A stretch of DNA of 64,000 nt from the NCBI GenBank assembly GCA_025765615.1, contig JAIVFJ010000048.1:1-64000 (forward strand). Reading direction: 5' to 3'. A program made the translations under genes and the position numbers. The DNA is from Zopfochytrium polystomum (lineage: Eukaryota; Chytridiomycota; Chytridiomycetes; Chytridiales; Chytridiaceae). Within the stretch, counting starts at the first letter, position 1, and each line of letters starts with the position of its first letter. Below the pieces are notes generated by a model that did no database searches, was not told the origin of the DNA, and was given only the letters and a program-made list of their open reading frames with translations. Of the stretch, positions 12,301 to 23,900 are shown piece by piece.

Positions 12301-13782
12301 TGGATCAATACTTTGTCGAGCATCCAGAACGACTTTTCAAAGGGTCTCTTGACGCTGTTGTAATTGACATCGAAAATGAGCTCATCGTCGAAGGGCACCT
12401 CCAATGCACAGCGGCGGAGCACGGCATACTACCTGAGGATATAGAGATCTGGTTTGGAAGGGGAAACGAGGAAGGAGCCGGAAAGGCGCCCGATGACGCC
12501 GTACCGAAGAAGTCGGATACAGCCCCGCCATCGCCAACTGCGCCCCAAGACATAAATTTTTACGACAGAGGCAGGCTTATTGCTGCTGTTGAAGACTTAC
12601 GCAAGAACTGTGTTAGTCCTGGTGACATTGAGGACCGTCATTTTAGCGCACTAGCCATTGGCCAACGAAGTCTTGTATGGGATTCTGTCCATGGAGTCTT
12701 CGTTGCATCGCCCAAATTCGATGGTGTACCAGCGCGTTTCTTTCAGATACGGGGATCGGACGACGATGACCCGTTCCGTATTATTGACATTACCACCAAT
12801 AAGGACATTGAGGATATCGAGGCACGACGAGCACCCTTTACTGTCTATGAAGGTCCGCAGGAGTCTCCAACGTTGCGGGACTAGTTTGACCACCCATTAC
12901 TTAGGCGCCATTCTCATTCATCAAGGAAAGTCGTTTCAAGTGATTGAGATCAATTACGATCGGCGGTATGCGAAAGCGCGACCCACTCGTGTCGATTACA
13001 TTACAGCTGTTCGCGATTTCACAAATATTGATCCCATTGAGACGAAAGACGTGATCAAGGTCAGAGATAAAACCCAGGCGGCACCGGATAGTCTAAATGC
13101 ATACCTGGGCGTCTTAAAAGGTGCAGTGACCAAAAACCATAAGCATCGTTCTGAATGTGATCTAGTCAGCACAGTCTGTTTTGGCTTTTTCAAAATAAAT
13201 CCCAGCAATCGACAGATATTGGAAGCATGTACCGGAATGGAATCGCCTCCCATTATCAATGAGGTGAACGGGTTTTGGATCGATGTTCCACCTGCTGCTG
13301 TTGCCCATATCGAACAAAACTCGTTACGGCGAGACAGGAGAGCCGAATTCGGTATTCACGCCGCAAACCACGCTGTGCTTTCTCTTCTCCCCAAAGTTGT
13401 AATGGTGCCAACCACTGGACAAACGTGAGAAACTCTAGAGCTTTGACGACAAGCTAACAAATCAAATCGGATCGTCGAAAATCTGCACCCGTGACAAAGT
13501 GACATTCGCGCCGACTGCAAAAGTCCCCTAGCGAAACGGTTCAGGCCGCCGCGAATTGTTGTCTTCGAGAGTTTGAAGACAGGAGTCTTGGATCGCGCAT
13601 TCAGATGCGTTGGCGAGCTCCTTCAGAAAGCGCTGGATAGAGTGGAATCCTGTCCTTGCGAAAACGGCTGCCCGCAGTGTGTGTGCGTCAGCTCGTGTAA
13701 AGAAATTAACACGGCCCTTGACAAGTGGGGATGTGTGCAGGTGCTGAGGGGCGTATTGGGGCTCGAGTTCTCTGTCCCTTAG
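9322..13782 (+). CDS. HRQ1: HRQ1-like RecQ-family DNA helicase
   Basis: Twelve exons: 9322-10226, 10276-10441, 10506-11021, 11064-11304, 11361-11497, 11554-11760, 11821-11980, 12034-12084, 12136-12233, 12279-12852, 12905-13424, 13500-13782; 1285 residues. Helicase motifs are all present: Walker A TSTSSGKS (about residue 500), DELH box at about 609-612 recovered by splicing 11304 to 11361, SCSATISNP (motif III), and [20 protein letters not shown] with QQLGRAGRR (motifs V-VI). The C terminus has the cysteine cluster [16 protein letters not shown] of the DUF1998 region, expected to bind a metal. HRQ1 acts in DNA repair, including interstrand crosslink processing. The N terminus (about 150 residues) is Thr-, Arg- and Asp-rich and poorly conserved. 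An A-rich leader precedes the ATG. Confidence 0.92.
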
Positions 13783-14182
13783 TCAAAAATATGATTGTGT
13801 TTCTCCCGACCGACTGCCCTGCACTACTTTCTCTTCAACGTTTAACGGAGATATGTGTCTCCAATCTATTTTATGGATGTCGCTACCCTTGGAAGCGACG
13901 TTTTGAGTACGAGGCCAACTAAACGTCTGAAAGTGGATAGGAATTGGGAGGAGGAGGGAGGAGGAGCTCGAGGGGGCGGGAAGGGAAAGCAGAGTAGCCG
14001 AAAAGAAAGGCTAGCCGATAAAACCGATTTTGAAAAATAACGAAAGGAAGGGGCTGTACCGGTGGCCCAAGCGAAAGCACCAAGAACAAAGCACCGAACA
14101 GAGAGAAAAAGAGAAAAAAGGAACACACACACACACACCCCCTCACATACAAACAGGGACACGACGACATGATTGCGCAGCT
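13783..14182. other. Convergent intergenic spacer
   Basis: Lies between the 3' ends of HRQ1 and the second GT14 gene. Contains a short CA repeat near 14124-14138 and purine-rich sequence. I see no gene. Confidence 0.5.
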
Positions 14183-16545
14183 CTATCCAACCCACGCTTC
14201 ACATTCAATTTTACCGTACCCCTCCGGCACCAGATGCCGGTTGAGATGCTTCTCCCGGATCCAATTCGCGAGTTGTCGGCCACCCGACGGCTCCGTTGAT
14301 TCCATACTCCCGTCAAACTGAAGAACCTTTCGCACAAAAAAGTAGGCTGGCTCGACGCCGACCTGGGCGTCCTCCGGGAAACGGTCCGTCCAACGCAGAT
14401 CCAGATAATATGGGTGTATCATGCCGCCGAACTCGACGAAACGCTTGCTTGAGCTGATAACTGTTGCAGATAACTGCGGTCTATTGTTGGCGACTGGGAA
14501 TGAAAACGGTTGGAGGAGTGAGAAAGAGCGGGAGTCAAAGGATGGGGGGGTGAAGTGACGAGCGAAGACGGAACAATGAGCATACCAGCGCAAAAGAACA
14601 ACTCGTCAGGGATCCAAGAGTGCTCCATGAATGCCAGCACATGCAGGGCGACCAAGTCCGCGCGCAAAAACTTCACAAGATCGCGCGTTAAAATCATCCA
14701 TTGGTGATGCTTGCACCAGGTCCACTCTGGAAACGGCGGAGAACGCAGACCCATTGTGTGCGTAATTTCCGTCATAGAGAACTCAACACTCGGGCGGTCG
14801 GTCCGTGGAAGGTGCGGCCTGTAAATCCGCTCGGCGAGGTCCACTGCAATCAGTTCCAGTTGTTATTGTCCATTTGTTTTATAACGTTTGGAAGGGGATG
14901 ACAGGAGACAGATTAGCGGGGATGAAAATTGTTTGGTTCAGCGCAACTTAAACCAGTTGAAACAAAATTGAAGAATTGTTGGTGGTGTCGATGGGAGGGC
15001 GTCACATACTAGGTGCGGACCAGTGGCCGATGAAATTCTTCCCCCGATTGGACTGCTTGGATAGGAGTCGGTGGATCTCGCGGCTGCGACGCAATGGAAA
15101 GTCTGCCGCGGATAAGTTGATGACAGCATCCCATTCAGCAATGTCGAATAACTCCCAGAAGCCTGACAGCTGCATCCAGACCAGTGAAATGTGGCCCCAC
15201 ATTCCACGGTAGCGGTGTTGAGCGATGAACACGTTGCTATGAACGACGTCATTATAGTCGTTCTCACCTGTTGGGTGGTTGGTTTTGCGACGGTGGAGAT
15301 TGAAAGTGAGCTCTCGAACAATTTGCAGCATCCTTTGTGGTCACTACGTAGAACACAAGTCGTCGATCAGTCCTCGTTGTTGGAGGATGATGGGCGAGAA
15401 GGAGCAAGAAATACATTCGCAGTGGCAATGAATGATGCAGTTCAACCAGTTAACCCTGCCCTGCCCTACATCTTGTTCACTCACCGTGGCTTTCTGCTGT
15501 AGCATTGCCCGCCGTCGGAAGCTCTCCCCCGGTCGCATTTGATGCACTTGCCCTTTGAGTCCGAAATCGCTCGGCGACATAGCGATCTCTGTCCGCAACC
15601 CAGCCGCACACCCGGTCGTAAAGTTCGGGAAAGCCCAGGTCCACGTGCACGAGAAAAACGGCGGTGCCATCGTCTAGCTCGTCGATGAGCGCTTTTGTGT
15701 TCGCAAAGGTCGACTCGGTATCCCCATGAATCATGATAAGGTAAGCTATTCGATACCGTCGCCGCTTCCGTTGTTGCCGCGGGTGGTGCCGAGACCGCCT
15801 TTTGCTCTCGGTCCTTGGTATCGACTCTTTCAATGCCGGAAGAACGTCCGCGTGGTAGTGGAGAGGATCCAGGGAGCGGATGAGAGGCGAGCGGGAAAGC
15901 TTTGCAGCCGGATTGGAGCCTTCACCGGCAGAGTAGCAGGCAAAGCGGAAAGTGTCCTTCAATTTATTATTTTTTTGTAAGAGTCCACTCTGGAGCATTC
16001 AGACAGTAACCAACACTAACCAGGGGCTCCACAAGTTCGTGTTTTTCCAAAATGTCCCTATGCAGGCTTCGTGCCGTCGAGTCGATGAGCTGAACGACCT
16101 CATCAACCGTTGCGCGCCTCTCTGCAACAGTTTCGCGCCACGGAATGATGAAGGCTGTTGTGTCGATTGTCGCATTCTCGAGGATGTGGCAAAAGCTGAA
16201 GCCACTCACTCGCTCGAATCGGGGGCGGTTGCTGTCAGGATTGGACATGACGGCAAGCATCGGCAGAGATGGCGGACTGTTCATTTGGTAATTGTCGCCA
16301 TCTCTACGTTGAATATTCCCACGTTAGAAGGTCAACTTGCGTGGTCTGTCGAGACTCTCACTGGGAGCAAATCCCGTTGCACACCTGAAGTCTGGAACGG
16401 GGCCGGGTATCAAGACCCCAATCATAAGGAGGATTAAGAGGACAGCAGCGAGCGAGAAGAGGCTGCGCGAGCCGCGTGGCCGGCCGCTGGTGCCAAAAAT
16501 GGCTGCTGTCGCCGCAGCGGCTGCAGCGGAAGTCTTCTTGAACAT
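14183..16545 (-). CDS. GT14 (core-2/xylosyltransferase-like) glycosyltransferase, copy 2
   Basis: Six exons, read from high to low: 16385-16545, 16021-16276, 15485-15956, 15010-15267, 14586-14843, 14183-14493; 571 residues. An Ala-rich N terminus leads into a single signal-anchor (SLAAVLLILLMIGVLI). It shares RYRGMWGHISLVWMQLSGFW, LSAADFPLRRSREIHRLL and WTWCKHHQWMILTRD with copy 1, and all five intron positions and phases match. It is therefore a duplicate in inverted orientation, with HRQ1 between the two. Differences concentrate in the linker after the first catalytic block (exon 3 is 78 nt longer here) and near the C terminus, where copy 1 has an extra acidic insertion. The acceptor substrate is unknown. 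Confidence 0.85.
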
Positions 16546-17619
16546 TGCCCTGTTCTCCTTCCTCCCGGATCCTCGAAGCTTCTACAACGACTTTTCCTCC
16601 CTTTTTGCGATCACAGTGGATGGCTTGATCGATGGGTCTGGGAGGACTCCAGACAATTTCGTGGACTATATTGAGACAATCTTGGTGGCATAGCAACACA
16701 TCAGATCAACAGATGACAAAACCAGGACTATGGCCGATGCTGCCCACGGAAGGCCGGCACCCCAACAAGGTTCTGATGCCGCCCTAAACGGCATTAGAAC
16801 CTGACAGAGCTAGTAAGCTATAGCAAGGTCCCTCATCCTCATGCGAAATCAAAACATAGTGTTCCCATCGCGCGGAAGCGTTTTAATGAGCACGTCGGAC
16901 TCCTCGCAAACTCGTCAAATTCGCTGAATGCCCCAACTTGGGAAGTGGAAGTTGTCTGTGTTATCAGCGTCTTCCACGGCTTTAAGCTGCTCACGGAGCA
17001 TTGCGATGCTCTCCTCGTGCACGACTCTGGCTGCGAACAGTTGTCCTCGTTGTTTCGCTCGTCTGGCTGCGTTCCATACGTTGGCGTAGCCGAGGGGACC
17101 GTACTATGATATTTCTTGAAACAGAAACGGGCATGGCAGGAGAACCTTGTAATGGTACAAAAGAACGGCCACAGCCCGTTATGCGCCATGTGCAGCGGTC
17201 GTTATCAGCTGGTCATTGCTGTTGGTGTTACCCCCTTCACATATTTAAATAAGATATGGAAAGGCTCCGCCTTAACCACCTCGCCACGAGATATGAGTAA
17301 TCTAGCACCCCAAAGGCGAGCTGGATTAAACTGCATTGAAGCAAGTTCTCACGCAACTATTGGGGAACAGTTACCCAACTTAGCCTCATTTAAGGAGCAA
17401 GTCTGTACTGTCCAGGCCTTTCACTCCGCTTTGCCTGCTGTGCCTCAGAACAGAAAAAGGGGAGTAAAACCGCTGGATCAGATGATGATGCAGAGTGGAT
17501 GGCCCCAGGTTTCACCCCTACTGTGAATGTTTCCCCCCAAAGGTGACTACTGCCCTGCGGACCTAGCGGCAACCCTGCTTCTGTCAAGTTCGACGGCCTT
17601 GACGTAGTTTGCGCCTGCC
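16546..17619. other. Intergenic region with a 14-bp stem hairpin
   Basis: No supported gene. A stem-loop at 16768-16802 pairs AGGTTCTGATGCCG with CGGCATTAGAACCT (one G-T wobble) around a 7-nt loop. Short frames around 16990-17400 show no recognised domain and conflict with each other; a degraded gene here cannot be excluded. Confidence 0.4.
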
Positions 17620-18462
17620 AAGCTCTCTGCTCAGTCTGAAACTCTTTCTGGCGGCAAGCAGCGAAAGCTCACCATCGCGGGCGCCTCAGCCATCCTGCTG
17701 CTCGACGAACCCACCACTGGAATGGAGGTGACCACCACAGCCTCCGTCTGGCACCTTCTTTGTGCCGTTGCTGGCGCGTCATCCGAATCGGGCCACCGTC
17801 GCTGCAGCTGCACCATCCTTCTCACAACCCACTCAATGGAGGAGGCTGAGGCCCTCGGCGATTGCGTCATGGGTCGCTCTGGCCGCCGAGCCGCCGGTGG
17901 TCCAACGCGTGGTCCGCCAGTCTGTCCCAAACGCTTACGTAGAGGGCCAAGACGAAGACAGCGACGGCGCGCATGACGAAACTGTCCCGTTCGTCGCCGC
18001 TGCCGCTGACGGCCAAGAGGTCTCCAGCCCACGACACCACGCCACCTGCGAGCGCAACCTCCTCCTCGTCGGTTGACCCAGTCTGCGTGGTCCTCCGCAA
18101 CGCCGACCCGCAGAACTCGACAGACCTCACCACCATGTTCCGCGAGCTCCACGACGCCCTTGCGGCTGGCGCGCTCCCCAGCGTCGCGTCGGTCGGTCTG
18201 GAGCAGGCCACCCTCGATGACGTGTTTGTCAAGCTCAAGGAGGTGGAGGACACAAGCATCGCAAACGGCGAGAGCAAGTGGATTTCGAGCTCTGCCCGTC
18301 AACCCAACCCCCCGAAGAAAAAAAAAAGGTCGAACACCGATGGTGGAGCAGTGGTGTGGCAGTGGCGGCCAAAAGGTCATCCACAGCTTTGACCTGATGC
18401 GGCGCAGCATGCTGGGGAGCGTCTGGCCGGCTGTTGGCCCTGCCGCAGTCGGTGTGTTGTGA
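17620..18462 (+). pseudogene. ABCA-type transporter nucleotide-binding-domain fragment
   Basis: The + strand encodes the second half of an ABC ATPase domain: signature ETLSGGKQRKLTIA, Walker B AILLLDEPTTGM and the H-loop region LLTTHSMEEAEALGD. Further on, in another frame, VGLEQATLDDVFVKLKEVE resembles the stretch that follows the ATPase in ABCA transporters. The Walker A half and all membrane segments are missing upstream, and the parts do not share one frame. I call it a truncated, decayed copy; an assembly artefact or unrecognised introns could also explain the frame changes. Confidence 0.7.
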
Positions 18463-18912
18463 AAGGGCCGTGAAGTCGTCCCTTTTTTTTTTTTTTTTTT
18501 TTTTTTGTTTTTGGTTGTCTTCCTCCGTGTTTTCTAATTGTTTCAGGAAAAACCCCTGAGTGAATTGATGATTGATTGGCTCCCCTAATTCACTAATCAA
18601 AAAACGGGCCTTGGCATGTAGGTTCAAATCCTCCCTGCTGCGCGGCTCCGAATTGCAGAGTGGTAGCATTCAGTAATAATTCAGCAAAATGCATTGGATG
18701 GCGATGTTCAGTCAGTTGAGGTCGAGTACCTCCTATGCATCGCCGCTTTCCGCCTCAGGGCACCAATGCAATTACCCGCGACTCCATCGAGTTTTTTGAT
18801 ACAGTTTAAGAATGTTCGCTGGTGAAAGAGAGTTTTGTGCCTATGTTCCACCGAAAGCATTTATTTAATCCGTAAGGATTCGTTTGCCCGCGCGGCAAAG
18901 GTTGGCTGTAAA
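18463..18912. other. Intergenic with T run
   Basis: A T run occupies about 18482-18506. A GGTTCAAATCC sequence near 18632 resembles a tRNA T-loop but has no matching acceptor or anticodon arms. No gene seen. Confidence 0.4.
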
Positions 18913-19376
18913 TCAACTGCCAAAATCTGACAAACGTTCCGTGGGATTCTGATCCCTTTCCCGATGCTCTTCCGCTAAAAAGAGAGCGTCTGCTCTGTCC
19001 ATGATGTCCATCTTTTCCGTTTTGGACAGCCGCCCGTTATACCCTAGACCTTTTAGCAGCGACTGCTGGCGAAGGACGCAGTACTCGTGGTCCTTCCGCA
19101 GCTTATTGCATCTCGACCCGGTCGAAAACATGAAGTGTGACTGCGTGCAGGTTTTAAATTCGAAAAAGATGTCGGCGCAATTTTGACGCGCCGCAACTTC
19201 CAGCTCCTCCTTTTGGCTCTGCACTTTGTGGTAAAACGCCTGCTCCAGTGACTGCGCTGGTCGGGACTCTACGGCTGATGCGAGATCCTGCGAGCCGGAG
19301 TCAGCGGAGTGAGCGGAGTGATCGTGAGAGGGAAATCGGGTTATATCACCTGGTTCACTGTGGCATTGTCCTTCAT
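18913..19376 (-). CDS. Twin CX9C mitochondrial protein (CMC1-like)
   Basis: Two exons (19350-19376 and 18913-19287), 133 residues, first codons MKDNATVNQ. Two CX9C motifs are visible: C-ADIFFEFKT-C and C-NKLRKDHEY-C, the helix-hairpin-helix pattern of proteins imported into the mitochondrial intermembrane space by the Mia40 relay. Many such proteins assist cytochrome c oxidase assembly, and the Cmc1 family is the nearest match I can suggest, but I cannot name the orthologue. The tail is charged and lacks a membrane segment. The next gene upstream on the same strand encodes a mitoribosomal protein, though 417 bp separate them. Confidence 0.7.
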
Positions 19377-19793
19377 TGCCTCCTGCTCAGTGGATCAGAG
19401 TTTGTGGTGACTGACGCAGACAGACATGACATGTCAGCCTCCCTTCAATGCACTTCGCGCTGGGCCTTTCGCCCTCCTGCCCAAGAAGAAGGAGGTGCGC
19501 CCCACAGCCACAGCGACGCCTTCTGAATGGACTATAGCAGCTGCTTGTGAGTTTCCACCGCTGGCCCGATGCGCCGCCACAAATGCCATCGCTCGCTGCT
19601 ACGGCTCTTGTCACTACTGCCTGTGCAACAGAGAAACTACTGAGAAACTCTCGCACCCTCGCTCTCTCACATAAGGATCTGTTTGAGCCCGCACTGGAAG
19701 GTGGGTCACTGTCGCCGTCATAATCACAATTGCTGAAATACGGAATACATTCTGCGCTGGTTGGTCCGTGGGTACTTTTTGCTGAGTACTCTA
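19377..19793. other. Intergenic
   Basis: Between the CX9C gene and the 3' end of the uS10m gene, both on the minus strand. No gene or clear motif seen. Confidence 0.4.
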
Positions 19794-20592
19794 TTATTTG
19801 GCGGGCTTGGAGGTTGAGTGTCGACGAATAAACGCTTCAGCCCGCATCCTCACATCTTCCTCGAATGAAAGGGGTCTACCCTCTCTCCGCTCCAAACTCC
19901 CACCGGAATTCACATCAATCTCGCTTTCAGTCGTTGGGGTGCCGGACCGAGGACCTAATGTCATCTCCTCCACACGCAACGCATCGTCCACCTCCTTACC
20001 CACCTGCGAGCGCAGGGATTCACCGAGCCCTTCGAGTTGTATCCACTCGAACCGCTCGACGCAAAGATTGACTCCTGCTGGAAGATTTGCATTCACATAG
20101 GAAATCTTCATTCGATTGTTAACAAATGGGAATTAAATAATAGCAGGGACTGACCCAATCGTCGATTGCAGCCTTGTCCGCGTTAAAGGCCTGAATTAAC
20201 CGCTTGTACGTTTTCCGTTCAAAAACGTCCTTCGTTTTGTCATGCACAAAGGGACCTCTTGTAACATGCCACCTTTCAGTACGTGTTGGAAGGTGAATTA
20301 CGCGCTCCGATGTCGCAATTTTCCGAAGGTGCGCAGCACGCTGAGCAAAGTATCCCACAAAATTGAGATGGTCCGGCATGAACCCTTCCAGTTCGAGGTT
20401 GGCGGCGAGATAACGCTGCGAAGGGTTGGGTAGTGGTGGGATGGGGACTGCTGGTATTTCCACATCGTCATCGTTCACTACCCGTTGACTTATTAGATGC
20501 AACTACAAACGGAACTCTGGAAAGTAAAAAGCAATTACTTTGGAGAGTTGCCATCCGGTATCGTTCTCGAGGAGCATTGTTCGTCGGCTCAT
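19794..20592 (-). CDS. RSM10: Mitochondrial ribosomal protein uS10m (Rsm10/MRPS10)
   Basis: Three exons: 20539-20592, 20155-20502, 19794-20105; 237 residues. The body contains FMPDHLNFVGYFAQRAAHL and IHLPTRTERWHVTRGPFVH, then SYVNANLPAGVNLCV after the second splice, the core of the S10 family as found in mitochondrial small subunits. It would sit in the head of the small mitoribosomal subunit. Intron 1 would be only 36 nt (GTAATT…GTAG), the shortest in the window, so the start (MSRRTMLLE) is less certain than the rest. The C-terminal extension of about 80 residues is charged. The gene faces RRP12 across about 330 bp. Confidence 0.8.
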
Positions 20593-20920
20593 CGGGGATG
20601 GTTCTGGTGGAGCTGGGGGGTGTTCGCGACGAAAGTGCGGACGTTAAGACCAGTTTTGATGCAAAATGCAATCCATCGGCCATCGGTCCCTCGCTTACTG
20701 TGAGCGCTGCCAATTAAGACGAGATCGATGGGCGGTGGTCCGGCTAGTCGAACCCAGGGCGGCGACACAGACGGATGCCACTGCAGTCGAACTGCTGGCG
20801 ATCTGTCGCTGGACAGCGAATGAACTCCGTGAAAGGCGGAACATGTCAAACCGCATCCCCAATACACCACAGCTTTCTTTCTTCTTTTCGCAAGTTCAAT
20901 CTCCACTTGTCAGTACAGTC
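20593..20920. promoter_or_regulatory. Divergent promoter region between uS10m and RRP12
   Basis: The two start codons are 328 bp apart and point away from each other. Both genes serve ribosomes (mitochondrial and cytosolic), so a shared control region is possible, but no element is recognised; there is no clear TATA box. Confidence 0.4.
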
Positions 20921-23900
20921 ATGGAGTTCGAGGCTGACGACCGCAACGCCCCTCAGAACGACGGTGGAGTCGCGAGCCTGGCTGTCTTCGATAGGGTCCG
21001 CTCTCAAGTCAACTCTGGGTTGGAGAACCAGAGGAAGGTTGGTCGCTGCTTGACGAGCCAGCCGTTGTGATCAACTAATTTTGAGGAATCCCACCGTATG
21101 TGAAAAGGCGGCTCATCTTCTCATTGCCATTGAGAACACAATAAAGCAACAAAATGAGCCTTGCGTTCCATTATCATACTTTGGGGCACTGGTTGGTGAC
21201 ACCAGCATCTGCGTGGACTAAAGGCTCATATACATCCCAGATGACATTACTAGAGCAGCAAAACATACTGGAGGACCAAGAGCGAGACGAGTCTTATGAC
21301 TCCATGGTCATGGCCACCGCGCACCTTCTCTCACTTGTATTTCCGAGGTATGTTGAATCCCAGCGCTCTGTTTGCTTACATTTACTTAGAATACCTACGA
21401 ATATTCTCCGCCTTAAATTTGGTCCTGTGTCGACAACCATATCCGAAGCCCTTCAGGCCAACCAGTCGTTAGGACCTCTAATGCGAGATTTGACTTCATG
21501 CGTGGAGACCCTCTTGATGGCGCAAGACTTGGGGACTTGGTCCTCCGCCACGAAGGCTTCTGCTGCCCCAATCGGCCGGGCAGCCAACACGCGGTCCCTT
21601 TTTCTTGTTCTCCTCATCATGTGCCTGGATGAACGACCCAAGGTTTTTTTTTTCGTCTGTAAAAACCCTCGCCGACAGGTTGATCTTTTAGGTTCGAAAG
21701 AGAGCGCAAGACGGTCTTCGCCGATTGATAACACGACCACCACCACCTGCCATGACCCATCCGGCATCCGTTCCGACACTAGAATTCTTCATACAACAAA
21801 TCACAGATTTTTGTAATGTCGGAAGCATCCGTAAAGATCAGAAGCGTGAACGGGAGAACAATGTTCTCCACGTGCTTGTTTACCTCACAACCATTCTACC
21901 CGCAATCGCTATCCAATCGGGCGATGATTCCATCCGGTCGAAAATCGGCGAACTCTGTGACCTTCTTCTGACGCTGCCCGTGAAAATGGCAGGCTCCAGC
22001 TCCACTGTTGTGACCCAATGGGTCTTCCAGGTAAAACGAGCTTTTCGCAGCCAATTCCTAATTCCGAGAAACAGGTTTTGGAGTCCCTGTTTTCTCCACC
22101 CAGTCAGAGAGTTCAATCAGATGATCCATTTCCTCATCTCAGCATTTCTGTGGTCGACCCGATCGTACACCGGCTCGTGTCCATCAAACCATACTTCAAA
22201 GACATGGTTTTAAGCCCGATTTGGTTGAGTCTGGTCAACAGTGGGTTTATCTGCCTGGCACGCTTGCAGGAGCGAAAGGCCGGCGACGATGTTTCCGTAA
22301 ATCTTGCCGAATATTCTCAGAAAGGTTATCCAAAGCTACTTCAAGTGTTCTGGAACGCGAATTTTTCAGCCTTTTTTAGCGGTAACGTGAAGAAAGTCAT
22401 GCTTGAACCCGCGAGAATTTTATTTTCGAACTTGGTGAGCACATGTCTCACCGAAGGGGTTGTTGGAGGCGTTCGAAACCCAAGCGACGCACTGCGAGAC
22501 ATGCTTTCAACGCTGGAAGCTTCGTTGACGAACATTCATTTTCATGATGGATGGGGTTCCATTCTAGGGATTTGCGAGAGCGCGATAGGAGTAAGTTCCC
22601 CTCAGTAGGTTTCGTGCAATGAAGTTGACCTTTGTTTATTTAACAGCGCCTAGGCGCTGAGCATGCGGGGCTCATCCACAACCTTGTGTCCACTTGCATA
22701 AACATTCGTGATAATCCCTCCTACATGAGTGACTTTCCGTTTAAAGCAGAACTTGAGTCTGTCCTGGAAATGGCAGCGCTTGTTATGGGACTTGATAGAT
22801 TCTCTGCCGTCGCCCCACTGTCTATTATAACCGCAGAGGAGTCAGAGACGCGGAGACCTTATCTTCTTTCGATCTTTCTTCGAGCCCTTGATCGGCAACC
22901 CCCCAACAACAGCGATGGCATTCGGCTTGGAAAACCCAATATGTCATACTTCACGTTTACCCTTCTGCCACTTTACCATCAGCTTACGGAAAAGATTGCA
23001 ACAGCACAACAAAAAGAAAGCGTTGCAGTGAAGCTGTTCGAAACATTAGCCCTTCAAGCAATCTCTATTTTTCCTGTGCTCTGTTTGACTGTTCCGTCAG
23101 ACGTAGCCGAATGCTTTGACTATCTTGCCCCAAGTCTGGCTACTTTATTGCAGTCTGATTACGACGTTAAACAAAATGGATCTGACGTTAGGCCGTTTTT
23201 GTACACTGGTTTGCAAGCGCTTGTGGAAGGATTGAGCAAAATGGAAAGGGAACTGGACGAAACGAACGAAAGGCATATGGAGACGCTTGACTTGATTGCG
23301 GCAGGACTTTCGAAACTTCGCTCCAAAACCACAAATTTCTTAACTATACTCTGCAATACCTACACGACTCCAACGTCTTCTTTGCTTTCAATTTCCGACA
23401 GCAGAGGAGCGGTTCTCCAAAGTTTACATGAACGGGGCCAAAAAGCTCTTGAGAAATGCATAGCTGCTTTTCTGTCAATAGCTGACGAGAAGGCAGTACG
23501 AAGCTATTTTTTCAACCTTGTGAAAGGAGTTCTTCAAATTCAAGCATCTCTGGAAGAGTCAGCCAGAGGAAAGGAGGAAAATGATATGGAGGAGGACAGC
23601 GAGTCAACAGAATTTGCATTGAAGAAGCTTCGATTGTACGCTATGCTCGATCTGCTTACGGTAATGATATCCTTTTTACCTGAAGCCCGTGAGCTCGCTG
23701 CCGAAGAGATCACGGAAGTTCCGAACGACTCGCCCTTAGTGATGTTTTACAATTTGCTATCAGGGCAACTTCGGGTCCCCGATTCGACGTTGCAGAAGAA
23801 AACTTACAAAGCTCTTTGCCTACTCGTGTCAATTATTCCCCTGAGGCAACTTCCTTTGAAAGAGTTGATGGAGCAAATCTTCGACCCCGAAGTGTTGGCC

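Noticed and set aside
18570..18660. tRNA gene suggested by GGTTCAAATCC
   Set aside because: No pairing acceptor, D or anticodon arms could be found around it.
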